64,000 nucleotides of DNA. It comes from Marispirochaeta sp963667435. Its GTDB lineage: Bacteria > Spirochaetota > Spirochaetia > JC444 > Marispirochaetaceae. The notes below the pieces were generated by a model. The model saw only the letters and a list, made by a program, of their open reading frames with translations, searched no databases and had not been told where the DNA came from. Position 1 is the first letter of the stretch. Each line of letters starts with the position of its first letter. Below, piece by piece: positions 1 through 10,100 of this stretch. Made by a program: the position numbers and the translations under genes. The stretch lies in the NCBI GenBank assembly GCA_963667435.1, contig OY763414.1:1116001-1180000 (forward strand), in the 5' to 3' direction.

Positions 1-610
1 TGCCTATGTCCACAGCAATCCCGTAACCCCTGCCTGAATTTGGAGAAAGAACACCCCAGAGATGACCATCCAGGATCGAAATAGTCACCCCGTCGCGATG
101 TTTCCTCATCATAACCATGAGCTCTTCAAGCAAAGGAAGCGGAACTGAGGCATCTGCAATTCCGTACTGTTCTTTGAGCGCTTCCCGGAATCGCACTTCA
201 TCACAGCGCTGATCCTGCAGGGTAGGTTCGGACATAGTCAGCGGTGCTGTTTTCAGGGGAGATTCAATTTCCCCGTTATACACCTTGTGCTCCGTAACAA
301 TCTTTACACCGTGGGATGTAAACAGCGGAGTGACGGTTAAATCTGCGGAAACATGAACCATGCAGGCAAGACGCTCACCCTTATCAAGCGAGTTTCGGGA
401 AAGGAATTTTAACTCCTCTGTGCAGGGAGGAGGCACTGCAGCTCCCTCCAGCAAAACCCTGCATTTACCGCAAGTCCCATTGCCTCCGCAGGGTGCATCA
501 AAATCAAAATCTTCAAAGCCCTGCAGGGCCTCCAGCAGATTTATACCGGATTCAACCGTTCTGGATTCTTCGCGACCTTCTCTGAGCAGGGTTATTTGTT
601 TGGTGTTCAT
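1..610 (-). CDS. Ferredoxin-ASKHA activator (RamA/DUF4445-like), 3' part outside window
   Basis: Partial gene; the first 203 residues are visible, read from the ATG at 608-610. Residues 1-90 are a plant-type [2Fe-2S] ferredoxin domain with Cys41, Cys47, Cys50 (motif PCGGNGTCGKC) and Cys83. The visible part ends in GYGIAVDIG, the first phosphate motif of an ASKHA-fold ATPase. Ferredoxin joined to ASKHA is the plan of reductive activators of corrinoid proteins (RamA, DUF4445 family), which use ATP to return inactive Co(II) corrinoid to Co(I) for methyl transfer. I infer a link to methylamine, methoxyl or acetyl-CoA methyl metabolism, but no methyltransferase is in view; it would lie left of the window. 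Divergent from the TauE gene. Confidence 0.8.
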   Translation of the reverse strand, partial: MNTKQITLLREGREESRTVESGINLLEALQGFEDFDFDAPCGGNGTCGKCRVLLEGAAVPPPCTEELKFLSRNSLDKGERLACMVHVSADLTVTPLFTSHGVKIVTEHKVYNGEIESPLKTAPLTMSEPTLQDQRCDEVRFREALKEQYGIADASVPLPLLEELMVMMRKHRDGVTISILDGHLWGVLSPNSGRGYGIAVDIG

Positions 611-767
611 ATATAGCCGGAATGATATCATGGGTCACAAAAATCGACATGGTAATTTATTTGCAAACTATGTAAATATATGGAGAAGTTTCAACAAGCT
701 TGATTGAACAGGTACTCCAATACTTGTATTATGTGTTATTACCTTCAAATTCAGGGGCCTGGTACTA

Positions 768-1526
768 ATGCTTGATTTTGTCTCATCATTCCATCTGTCG
801 CCTCAATACTGGCTGCTGGTTATTCTATCTATTACAAGCCTGGGAGCAAATAAAACCGGACTTGAAGGACTGTCTCTGGTGGTTATTCCCGTCTTAGCTT
901 CGGTATTCGGAGGTAAGGCATCTACAGGGGTGGTGCTGCCATTTCTTATTCTGGCAGACATTTTTGCTGTTTTTTCGTATCGAAAAGACATTCAATGGAA
1001 ATATCTTGTGCGGATACTTCCATGGAGTTTTCTTGGAATTTTAATTGCTCTTTTTGTAGGCGATAATGTCTCTGATCAGCTTTTTAAAATTTTGATTGCC
1101 TCGATCATCCTCTTACTTGTTCTGATTATGCTTTACAAGATGATCAGGAGAAGCCAATCTTCTTCTCATCGACACTGGTATATAACTGTATTCAGCGGCC
1201 TCCTGGGCGGCTTTTCTACTATGATTGGAAACGCTGCAGGTCCGGTTATGGCAGTCTTTTTTCTCTCCTTGAATCTTAAGAAAAATGAATATATTGCAAC
1301 CCGGGCCTGGTTTTTCTGGATAGTCAACCTGGTAAAGATACCTCTTCATGTCTTCGTCTGGCATACGATTAATGCCAAGACACTTACATTCAATCTTTTA
1401 CTATCTCCAGCTATCGCTGCGGGTGCACTCTTCGGTCTCTGGGTAGTTCAAAAAATACCAGACAAGCCGTATAGAGTATTTATTCTGGTAATTACCTTTC
1501 TTACCTCCTTATTAATGTTCCTTTAA
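768..1526 (+). CDS. TauE/SafE family anion exporter
   Basis: 252-residue, highly hydrophobic protein with about eight predicted membrane segments and the internal duplication seen in TauE/SafE proteins (glycine-rich halves near residues 25-60 and 140-175). The family exports sulfite, sulfoacetate, sulfolactate and related organosulfonates, or is orphan. It is the first gene of a co-directional group with a FadR-type regulator, a transaldolase and an aldehyde dehydrogenase. In known sulfosugar operons a TauE exporter sits with exactly such enzymes, so export of a sulfonated C3 product is a reasonable inference. The ribosome binding site is weak, so the ATG used is the most likely but not certain start. 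Confidence 0.75.
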   Translation: MLDFVSSFHLSPQYWLLVILSITSLGANKTGLEGLSLVVIPVLASVFGGKASTGVVLPFLILADIFAVFSYRKDIQWKYLVRILPWSFLGILIALFVGDNVSDQLFKILIASIILLLVLIMLYKMIRRSQSSSHRHWYITVFSGLLGGFSTMIGNAAGPVMAVFFLSLNLKKNEYIATRAWFFWIVNLVKIPLHVFVWHTINAKTLTFNLLLSPAIAAGALFGLWVVQKIPDKPYRVFILVITFLTSLLMFL

Positions 1527-1568
1527 GCTATTCTGGACAAAAGAGGCCGGAGTTTTTATTATTGAAAA

Positions 1569-2303
1569 ATGGACTATTTATCAGATAATCAAACAATACT
1601 TGAAAAAATACAGCAGAAAACCGTAGTTTCCCAGGTTATGGAAAAAATAAAGGAACTTATAACCTCCGGAATGTACAAGCCGGGGGATAAAATTCCCACG
1701 GAACATGAACTTGCCGACCGGTTCGGAATCGGCCGGTCATCCATCCGGGAGGCAATAAAAATCTTCCAGCACCTGGGAATCCTGGAATCACGGGTTCCAA
1801 AGGGTACGTTCCTCTGTTCCCGCAGCCAGATATCCACAGAGGCAATAAGCTGGTCGCTTCTTCTTGGCGATGATGACATGTGGGAGATTATGGAACTACG
1901 GGAAATTATCGAAGAGAAAGCTTTCCGCTCAATGATGCACATCATACACACGGAACCGGCGAAGAGGGATGAGATAACCAGAGAACTGGAAAACCAGGTG
2001 GAGTGCATGAGGCAGGCCATAAAATCGGAATCCGTTAAAGAGCTTATAATTGCAGATTTCAATTTTCATGCAGCGGTTATCCGCTCCGGCGGTAATGCAC
2101 TTTTCTTTTCTATATACCAGACCTTGCACTCTTTCATGCATGAAGAAATACGGCGGACCTACGCGAATATGAAGGACCTCAACGAGGTCGCAGTTGATCA
2201 TGAGGAGATTCTTGCCGCCATAAAGTCTGGTGATATTCCCAGTGCGGTAACCAGACACAGTTCTCATTTCCAGCGAATTTCCAGCCTTTTGATTGGAAAA
2301 TGA
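1569..2303 (+). CDS. FadR-type (GntR/FCD) transcriptional regulator, copy 1
   Basis: 244 residues. Residues about 16-85 form a GntR winged helix (GDKIPTEHELADRFGIGRSSIREAI); about 105-235 form the all-helical FCD ligand domain, with an Asp-x3-His pair (DFNFH) of the type that binds metal and organic acid ligands. It is clearly paralogous to the regulator at 5106-5840: the two flank the transaldolase and dehydrogenase genes and match along their whole length except at the C-terminal end. It probably controls those genes through the palindrome at 2339-2351, which overlaps their promoter. The ligand is unknown; a sugar acid or sulfonate intermediate is plausible. Confidence 0.85.
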   Translation: MDYLSDNQTILEKIQQKTVVSQVMEKIKELITSGMYKPGDKIPTEHELADRFGIGRSSIREAIKIFQHLGILESRVPKGTFLCSRSQISTEAISWSLLLGDDDMWEIMELREIIEEKAFRSMMHIIHTEPAKRDEITRELENQVECMRQAIKSESVKELIIADFNFHAAVIRSGGNALFFSIYQTLHSFMHEEIRRTYANMKDLNEVAVDHEEILAAIKSGDIPSAVTRHSSHFQRISSLLIGK

Positions 2304-2338
2304 AATCCCCGAACAAAAATTGTTTACACATAAACTCC

Positions 2339-2368
2339 ATTGTCATACAATCCGATTATCACTATATT
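2339..2368 (+). promoter_or_regulatory. Transaldolase promoter with overlapping FadR-type operator
   Basis: A -35 element TTGTCA (2340-2345) is followed after 17 bp by TATATT (2363-2368). The -35 lies inside ATTGTCATACAAT (2339-2351), a palindrome of 5-bp arms around 3 bp that fits the TxGTnnnACxA pattern bound by GntR/FCD regulators. Repression by occlusion of the -35 by one of the two neighbouring regulators is the natural reading. A good ribosome binding site (AAAGGAG, 2376-2382) follows, so the leader is very short. Confidence 0.6.
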
Positions 2369-2390
2369 GTATTAAAAAGGAGATACTATA

Positions 2391-3479
2391 ATGGGTAACT
2401 GGAAAGGACCACTTCATGAAATGACCGGTACTTCTCCAACAGAGTTCTGGAATGATTCCTGCTCAAAAAAGGAATTATCATATGCAATAGAGAATGGAGC
2501 CAGCGGAGGCACCAGTAATCCTGTGATTGTTGGCAATGTTCTCAAACAGGAACTTCCGGACTGGGAGCCGCGCATCAAAGCACTTTTTGAAGAGATTCCC
2601 GAGGCAACGGAAGAAACCGTCGCCTGGAAAATTATAGAAGAGATGACTGTGAACGCAGCTGAACTTCTCTTACCTCAATTTGAAGCATCAAAAGGAAAGA
2701 AAGGCAGATTATCGATACAGACAGATCCCCGTCTTTTTCGTGATGGAAAAAAGATGGCAGCTCAGGCAGCTCATTTTGCATCACTCTATCCGAATAATAA
2801 TATCAAGATGCCCGTAACCAAAGCTGGCGTTTATGCCTTCGAAGAGGCTACTTACCAGGGAATCAGTATAAACGCAACGGTATGCTTTACCGTACCCCAG
2901 AGTCTTGCAGTTGCTGAAGCGGTTGAACGGGGACTCAAACGCCGGGAGCAGGAAGGAAAAGATATTGCTACAATGAATCCGGTCTGCACTATTATGGTTG
3001 GCCGTCTTGATGACTGGATTAAGATCGTAGCAGACCATCATGGAATAATCACAAATCCCGGGGTTTTCGAGTGGGCCGGAGTAGCGGCGATGAAAAAAGC
3101 CTACCGGATTTATACAGAGCGGGGGTACCGTACCACACTGCTGGCGGCGGCTTACCGGAACCATATGCACTGGTCCGAGTTTATCGGCGGCGAGCTTGCA
3201 ATGACAATACCATACGGCTGGCAGAAGAAATTCAACGATTCCGATGTAACTGTTGAAAATCGAATAGATAAACCAGTTGACCCATGGATACTCAAGGAAT
3301 TGGAGACAAAATTCAGTGAATTCAACAGAGCTTACGCAGAAGACGGTCTCGCTCCCGAAGAGTTCGAATCTTATGGAGCAACACGACGCACATTGCGTTC
3401 ATTTAACTCAGGCTATCAGGATCTCTTGAATATGATCCGTGATATAATGGTGCCGGATCCCGATATTGCGGGAAAATAA
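2391..3479 (+). CDS. Transaldolase family protein (long form)
   Basis: 362 residues, longer than the usual 210-330 of transaldolases. Family marks seen: the GGTSNP strand at 39-44, SIQTDPR near 108, and the Schiff-base lysine Lys139 in NNIKMPVTKAG. It should cleave or form a ketose by moving a dihydroxyacetone unit via a lysine imine. The next gene, 27 bp on, is an aldehyde dehydrogenase, and a TauE/SafE exporter lies just upstream, which recalls the sulfoquinovose transaldolase pathway (sulfofructose split to sulfolactaldehyde, oxidised and exported). No isomerase or sulfoquinovosidase is in the window, so the substrate remains open; a non-sulfonated sugar is equally possible. Confidence 0.8.
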   Translation: MGNWKGPLHEMTGTSPTEFWNDSCSKKELSYAIENGASGGTSNPVIVGNVLKQELPDWEPRIKALFEEIPEATEETVAWKIIEEMTVNAAELLLPQFEASKGKKGRLSIQTDPRLFRDGKKMAAQAAHFASLYPNNNIKMPVTKAGVYAFEEATYQGISINATVCFTVPQSLAVAEAVERGLKRREQEGKDIATMNPVCTIMVGRLDDWIKIVADHHGIITNPGVFEWAGVAAMKKAYRIYTERGYRTTLLAAAYRNHMHWSEFIGGELAMTIPYGWQKKFNDSDVTVENRIDKPVDPWILKELETKFSEFNRAYAEDGLAPEEFESYGATRRTLRSFNSGYQDLLNMIRDIMVPDPDIAGK

Positions 3480-3506
3480 GGCATAGTAAAAGGAGATTGG
3501 TTCACA

Positions 3507-4982
3507 ATGAGAAAGCTACAGAACTATGTAAATGGTCAATGGGTTGACCCTGCGGGTGCATCATATCTTGATGTCGAAAACCCCAGTACGGGAGAAGCCA
3601 TTGCGCAGGTTCCCCTGACATCCAAAGAAGAGACAGATAAAGCCATCGAAGCTGCCCATGCGGCATATCTTGAATGGAAAAATGTACCTGTTTCGCGGAG
3701 AGTAAACTACCTGTTCAAGCTCCGTACTCTTCTCGAGGAGAACGAAGAAAAAATCAGCCGTATCCTTGTGGAAGAGATGGGGAAATCACTTCCGGATGCC
3801 CGGGCAGAGATGAAGCGAGTATTCGAGAACGTGGAAGTAGCATGCGGGATGCCCGTACTGCAACAGGGTGACAAACTTATCGGTGCATCGTTTGAAATGG
3901 ATGGAGAGGTTATCCGCCTGCCCATGGGTGTTTTCGCAATGATTGCCCCTTTCAATTTTCCGGCTATGGTCCCGTTCTGGTTTCTTCCCTACGCCATTGC
4001 CACAGGCAACTGTTATGTAGTAAAGGCATCCAAACAGGTACCGGGCACCATGAATTTCATTACAGAGTTGATTGAACAGACCGGACTTCCCGCCGGTGTT
4101 TTCACCCTCCTGAACGGCGACAAAACCGTGGCAAATGCGTTTATGGAAAATCCGCTTATTCAGGGTGTTTCCCTTGTCGGATCAACACCTACCTGTAAGG
4201 TGGTTGCCCGAAAATGCGGAGAACAGGGTAAACGGTTCCAGGCCATGGGCGGGGCAAAAAACCACCTGGTGGTAATGCCTGATGCCCGCATAGACGATGT
4301 GATCCGTAACATGATTACCTCCTGTTTCGGATGCGCCGGACAGCGCTGTATGGCGGCATCTGCAATTGTCTGCGTAGGTGACGATACGTATAAAACAGTA
4401 ACTGAAAAATTTGTTTCTGCAGCTAAAGAGGTAATCACCACAAACCCCCTTGATCCGTCCGTGGCAGACGAAGGAATGGTAATGGGACCGGTTATTTCAG
4501 CCAGGGCCAAGGAGTTTATTATCAAGATGATCGATACCGGAGTGGAAGAAGGAGCCGAACTCCTTCTGGATGGGCGGGGTCTTGAAATAAAAGGGTATGA
4601 GAAAGGTCATTTTATAGGAGCTACGGTATTCGGCAATGTCAAACCGGGAATGCAGATCCATTCAACCGAAATCTTCGGACCCGTTGTTGTTATCCTGAAA
4701 GTTGATAACCTGGATGAAGCCATCAAGATTATCAATGATCATCAGTATGGTAACGGCGCCTCCATCTATACCCAGAACGGATATTATGCACGGAAGTTTA
4801 AAATAGACACCAATGCCGGCATGATTGGTATTAATGTCGGGATTCCTGCACCGGTGGCCTACCTTCCCTTTGGTGGAATAAAAAACTCACAGCTGGCCGA
4901 CATCAAGGCTCAGGGAAAAGCGGTGGTTAATTTCTTTACGGAAGATAAAATTGTTACCGAGCGTTTCTGGCAGGAACCGTAA
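3507..4982 (+). CDS. Aldehyde dehydrogenase, methylmalonate-semialdehyde type (IolA/MmsA family)
   Basis: 491 residues, full length for the ALDH superfamily. It has the oxyanion Asn in PFNFP (residue 150), the cofactor-binding VKASKQ stretch (172-177) and the catalytic Cys281 in GQRCM. At the place where most ALDHs carry the general-base Glu (ELGG) it has MGGAKNH, as in IolA/MmsA enzymes, which lack that Glu and make acyl-CoA. So a CoA-acylating, NAD-dependent oxidation of a short semialdehyde is likely. RBS AAAGGAG lies 9 bp before the start. Cotranscribed with the transaldolase; it may oxidise the C3 aldehyde that enzyme releases (inference). Confidence 0.88.
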   Translation: MRKLQNYVNGQWVDPAGASYLDVENPSTGEAIAQVPLTSKEETDKAIEAAHAAYLEWKNVPVSRRVNYLFKLRTLLEENEEKISRILVEEMGKSLPDARAEMKRVFENVEVACGMPVLQQGDKLIGASFEMDGEVIRLPMGVFAMIAPFNFPAMVPFWFLPYAIATGNCYVVKASKQVPGTMNFITELIEQTGLPAGVFTLLNGDKTVANAFMENPLIQGVSLVGSTPTCKVVARKCGEQGKRFQAMGGAKNHLVVMPDARIDDVIRNMITSCFGCAGQRCMAASAIVCVGDDTYKTVTEKFVSAAKEVITTNPLDPSVADEGMVMGPVISARAKEFIIKMIDTGVEEGAELLLDGRGLEIKGYEKGHFIGATVFGNVKPGMQIHSTEIFGPVVVILKVDNLDEAIKIINDHQYGNGASIYTQNGYYARKFKIDTNAGMIGINVGIPAPVAYLPFGGIKNSQLADIKAQGKAVVNFFTEDKIVTERFWQEP

Positions 4983-5105
4983 TATGAGAGACCAATAAGA
5001 CTAGAATATATGCATCAGCCGCCAAAGCATCTGATGATAACATCATATACCCTTGTTGTTTAACGATGATCAACCATTTATACTGTCCATCATGAGAGGT
5101 ATCTT

Positions 5106-5840
5106 GTGATGGACATTAAACAGGTCAAACAGCAAACAGTGGCATTTCAGGTTATTGAGCAGTTGAAGCAGCTGATAGCGGCTGGATCATTAAAGCCTGA
5201 TGATAAAATGCCAAATGAATATGAATTAGCCGAACTGTTTGGTGTAGGACGTTCAACTATTAGAGAAGTTCTGAAGATCTTTCAATATCTGGGTATAATA
5301 GAACTCAGGAATCCTAAGGGTACGTATATATGCGACAGCACAAAAATTTCATCTGAAGCGTTTATATGGTCAATACTGCTTGGCAAGAAAGATTTTGCTG
5401 AAATAAGTGAACTCCGTACAGCCATGGAACATCAGGGATTATGGTCTTTAATGGAGCTCCACAGGAACGATCAGAAACAAAGAGAAAAGACCATACAACT
5501 CCTTGAAGATGAAATCGCTACAATGCGTGGCCCTGTGTACAATTCTTGGGATTACCAGATTATTGCAGATTTAAATTTCCATGGGCACATAATAGCAGTG
5601 TGCAACAACGAAATATTTAGTAACATTTACCGCACAATTCGTGAGTTTCTTATTTCTGGAATAAAAAACTCACTGAACGTGCATGGTCTCAGCACCAACC
5701 TGCCTGAAGAACACGAATATCTGGTAGAAGCACTCAGAGAAAACAACTACCAGAAAGCAGTTGAACTATTCAGAACTCATCATGTATTACCTGGGGCAGA
5801 ACCTCCTGCTCACAATCCCACAGCGAGTTCCCAGTCATAG
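5106..5840 (+). CDS. FadR-type (GntR/FCD) transcriptional regulator, copy 2, altered C-terminus
   Basis: 244 residues. GntR winged helix at about 14-85 and FCD domain after it, with the same DxxxH metal motif (DLNFH) as its paralogue at 1569-2303. The two match closely up to about residue 225 (VELFRTHH). Beyond that this copy continues with an unrelated proline-rich tail, and its last 31 bp overlap the convergent tolC-like gene. The normal last helix therefore seems to have been replaced by a junction near position 5780, as after a deletion that removed the spacer and terminator. It may still be functional, as the lost part is the end of the last FCD helix. Confidence 0.8.
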   Translation: MMDIKQVKQQTVAFQVIEQLKQLIAAGSLKPDDKMPNEYELAELFGVGRSTIREVLKIFQYLGIIELRNPKGTYICDSTKISSEAFIWSILLGKKDFAEISELRTAMEHQGLWSLMELHRNDQKQREKTIQLLEDEIATMRGPVYNSWDYQIIADLNFHGHIIAVCNNEIFSNIYRTIREFLISGIKNSLNVHGLSTNLPEEHEYLVEALRENNYQKAVELFRTHHVLPGAEPPAHNPTASSQS

Positions 5841-7132
5841 CAGAGTGCACGGTAGGTATACAGAGCATACTGCAGATTCATGCTGGACTGGGCAAGGTTG
5901 GTCCCCGCCTGGGATACTGCAAGTTGAGTACCCAGGCCGTTGGCAAGTGCCGCCCGGGAAAGAGAGTATGCCCGCTCGGTAGCTTCCTTCAGTACTCTTG
6001 CTGAATCAATACGCTTCCGGGCTTCCTGCATCTGGAGGTTCAGGGATAGCAGCTCCTGTTCTATCTCATCCTGCTTCTTCAGTATCTCCAGGCTGCGCTT
6101 CTCCTTCTCGATGGATGCACTTCGCACAAGGGAGGTGCGGTATCCGCCGGTATAGACCGGCAGAGAAACCGTAACCCCGAGCTGTATACTGGTAAAGTCA
6201 TAATCATCAAAAGAAGTACCGTTTCCATATCCTCCAACAGCATAGGAGAAGCTGGTACTGACTGTAGGCAGAAACGATGCAAGAGCAGCCTTTTTGGCAA
6301 TATCTGCGATTTCCCGGGCTATCACCTGGGCCTGATAATCGCCGCGCTTATTCAACACCTCGGAAAACGATGCTTCTCCGGGCAAATCGGGAAGTTCCTC
6401 CTGATCCTCCACCAGGGAAATCTGCTTGTCCGGGTCTATGCCCGCCAAAACCTTCAGACTCATCATGGCCAGATCTGCATTTTTACGTGCTTCAGCCGTG
6501 GATGAGATAGCGCTCTTCCAGTCAACCTCCGCCATGCGAAGATCTAATTCTGTGACAACTCCGGCGTCATACTTCCTTTGAATATTTTCATATACTTCCC
6601 TGGATGTCCGTTCCAGATCGGCCTGGACATCTGCAATGGCATAAGACAGTTGTACCTGAGCATAAAGCTTCTTGGCAGCAGTCAGAATGCTCTTCCGGGT
6701 AAAGCTATCCACATTTCCCTGGATTTGCCTGTTACGTCTTGCCTGAGCATAACGGGCGGTCGCTTCGGGGTTCAGAATAGTCTGGCTTACTCCAGCCGCC
6801 AGGGTAAGTTCATTGTCCATGTTTGTATCAACATCCTGATAGACAAGCGGTTGTCCGGCACCGGCGGATGCAACTGCCGTGGACTGCATAATATCACTGA
6901 GATTACGCACATAGTCAGCGGAAACACCCACTGCAGGCAACAGTGCAGATCTCGCCTGTATTACGCTTTCTGATGCAGAGGCTACATTTTGCCATGAAAG
7001 TGCAATATCCGGATTATCTGCAGAAACCTTCTGGAGGTACTCATTAAGGGTAAGATCCTCCGCACCGAGTACAACAGCAGGATAAAACAGAAGGCATGAC
7101 AGTATTAAGCTGAGAAAGATTGATTTGTTCAT
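5810..7132 (-). CDS. TolC-family outer membrane efflux protein
   Basis: 440 residues with a Sec signal peptide (cleaved near VLGAEDL) and the two long-helix OEP repeats typical of TolC (about 30-220 and 240-430), rich in Ala, Gln and Ser. It forms the trimeric outer-membrane channel of the tripartite pump encoded just upstream. Its ATG overlaps the stop codon of the RND gene (TAATG), so translation is coupled. Gene order adaptor-RND-TolC is standard. Confidence 0.9.
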   Translation of the reverse strand: MNKSIFLSLILSCLLFYPAVVLGAEDLTLNEYLQKVSADNPDIALSWQNVASASESVIQARSALLPAVGVSADYVRNLSDIMQSTAVASAGAGQPLVYQDVDTNMDNELTLAAGVSQTILNPEATARYAQARRNRQIQGNVDSFTRKSILTAAKKLYAQVQLSYAIADVQADLERTSREVYENIQRKYDAGVVTELDLRMAEVDWKSAISSTAEARKNADLAMMSLKVLAGIDPDKQISLVEDQEELPDLPGEASFSEVLNKRGDYQAQVIAREIADIAKKAALASFLPTVSTSFSYAVGGYGNGTSFDDYDFTSIQLGVTVSLPVYTGGYRTSLVRSASIEKEKRSLEILKKQDEIEQELLSLNLQMQEARKRIDSARVLKEATERAYSLSRAALANGLGTQLAVSQAGTNLAQSSMNLQYALYTYRALCYDWELAVGL

Positions 7133-10100
7133 TATACAGTTACCTCGGAAGCGGGTTTCCTCTCTCTGTGGGAAAGCAGGAACTCAAGAACCGGCAGAAG
7201 AATAAGAGTAAGTACCATGGCAGACAGGATACCGCCGATAATTACAACGCCCATGGGCTGCCGCATTTCAGCACCGGATGCTCCAAGACCGAGGGCCATG
7301 GGAAGCATGCCCAGTACAATGGCAATATTACTCATGAGCACCGGTTTCAGTTTAAGCCGGCAGGCAGTTATCAGGGCTTCCCTTACCTCAATCCCCTGTT
7401 CCCGCTGCTGATTATAATAGTCGAGAATCAGTATCGCGTTATTTACCACAATACCCACAAGCATGATGATTCCAAGCATGGAAACAATATTAAGTACTGT
7501 TCCCGTCCCAACGCAGATAAGAATCACCCCCATTAGTGACAGTGGTACCGTTGAGAGAATAAACAGAGGCTGGGTTAAGCTTTCCAGTGTGGCGGCAAGA
7601 AGCATGTAGGTAAGTACAACAGCTACGAAAAAGGCGACAATCAGGTTTCGCACGGTTTCCATAAACATCTCTGCATTGGTTCCCTGGGAGATACCGTATC
7701 CCCGGGGGAAATCATAAGCCTCCACGGCGGCGGTAGCTGCATTTAACACATTTCCCTGGGCATAACCGGGTAGGGTATTAGCAGTTATCTCAATGGTCCG
7801 CTCTTTGTCATTCCGCATAATCTTGTTGCTTCCCGAGGAGAAATCCAGTTCAGCATACCGGGAAATGGGATATACACCCGCGTTAGATACAATGGGAATA
7901 TTCTTGAGATCCTCCATGTCCTTAATGGACTCATCTTTTATAGTCACCAGAATATCGTACTCCTCTCCTCCTTCTTTATAGGTTGCAGCTACCATTCCGT
8001 CCACTGCGGCACGCAGATTACGAGCAATTGTCTGCACAGTAAGGCCGTCTTCGGCAATCTGTTTGCGTATCGGATGAAAAACCAGCTCAGTTTTACCTGC
8101 TTTGGAACTGAGGGAAGTATTTGTTATTCCCGGGACATCTGCCACAATGTTTTTCAGTTCTTCCGCTATCCGCTGAAGTATATCGAGATCCGGTCCCTGC
8201 AGATTGAAGGAAACAGGAGCTGACTGCCCGGAAACCCTCAGTTCACTTACAGGTGTGACCCTGATAGTGGCTCCGGGAATATCCGACAACATCCGTGTTA
8301 CATCTGCTGCTATCTGTTCATTGGACTTCGAACGGGCAGATTTTTTTGTAAGCAGAATATCCATCTGAGCAACACTTACATCACTGTCCATCTGTCCCAT
8401 GGTGCCCAGATTTTCCAGGATAGTTACTACATCTTCCCGAGTAGCGAGACGGTCCTCTATCTGCTTGACTGTCCGGGCAGTACTGCTTAGATCATTCCCC
8501 TGGGGGAGTTCAACATCAATCTGTACTTTTCCCCCGTCAGTCTGGGGGAACTGCTCAAACTCAATGAATTTTCCGAGGGTAAGGGTTCCGGTAAACAGGA
8601 AGAGAACCGTCACAACCACACCAAGACCTCTGAGTCTGTTTTTCAGCAACCCCTTGAGTATCCAGACATAGGCATCTTCCCAGCGGGAAAAAAGATGCTC
8701 AAGCCAGCGGCTTACAGCTCCCTCCCGTTTAACCTGTGCAGGCAGGATCCGGCTGGCCATCATAGGTGTAAGGGTAAAAGAGACAACAAAGGAAAAAACT
8801 GTTGCAATAACAATGGTGTAAGCAAAATTACTCAATACCTGGCCCATAACACCGGAAACCATTCCCAGGGGAACAAACACAGCAATATTGGTAAGAGTAG
8901 AGGCAAAAACTGCAACGGTAACCTCTTTTGACCCAATGACCGCTGACTCCATCCGGCTATGACCATGTTCCTTATGCCGAAAGATATTTTCCAGAACAAC
9001 AACCGAGTTGGCAACCAGGGTACCGATTGCGCTTGAAATACCCATAAGAGAGAGCATGTTAAGACTTATCCCCATGGCATTCATAATCAGGAAGGTAGAT
9101 ATAATGGAAAAGGGCATAGCCAGTACAACAATCAGGGTGGAGCGGAGATCATGAAGAAAGAAAAGAAGAATCAGTCCAGTAAAGAGAATACCGAGGTAAA
9201 CATTGTTCAGGGTATCATCCACGGAGTCCCGCACATATGTGCCGTCTTCACTAATCACCTTAAGCTGAATCCGTCCGCCTGCTTCCTTTTCAATCTCATC
9301 TATTCGTTTCATAACCCCGTTAACCACATCCACCGTGTTGGCGGAGGGGTTCTTGATCACATTCAGCAGTACAGCGTTTTCTTCGTAGGTGTTTGAGGAT
9401 TTATCCAGAAAAACCGTTCTTTCCCGTACATCTGCAGCTGAGTCTTTCACTTCGGCAAGCTGGCGCAGCTTGTAGGTTCCCGTTGAAGTGGTAATATCAA
9501 GGTTGCTGATATCATCGAGGGATGAAAACTCACCATCAAGCCGGACAGGCAGATCCCGGTTCTGATACTGCAGATTTCCCCCAGGGAGCTCGATGCCGGC
9601 AGCACCAAGCACTCCGGTTATCTGCAATGGTGAAACAAGCTGGGAGAACACAGTATTACGGTCCAACTCTACCCGAATTTCCCGTTCCCGGCCACCGGCC
9701 AGATCAACATTTCCCACACCGTCGATCTGAGAAAGCCGATCCCGGACAGTGGTACTTCCAAAGGTATATAACTCTGTTGGAAGCATATCTCCTTCAAGAA
9801 TGATACTTACAACGGGCATAACCGAAGAAATATTTACCTTCGTAATAGCCGGAGCTTCAGCGTCATCGGGTAGATCAGAGAGAATAACCTCCACCTTGTC
9901 CTTAACCTCCTGAAGAGCCAGATTCTCATCTTTCTCCAGGGTGAACTGCGCCATTACAATTGAAACACTGTCAATGGAATAGGAAGTAATCCTATCCAGC
10001 TGCCCCACTGAAGATATCTGATCCTCAATAGGTTTTGTTATCTGGGATTCTATAACCTCCGGACTAGCACCGGGATACACAGTCTGAATGGTTACATAAG

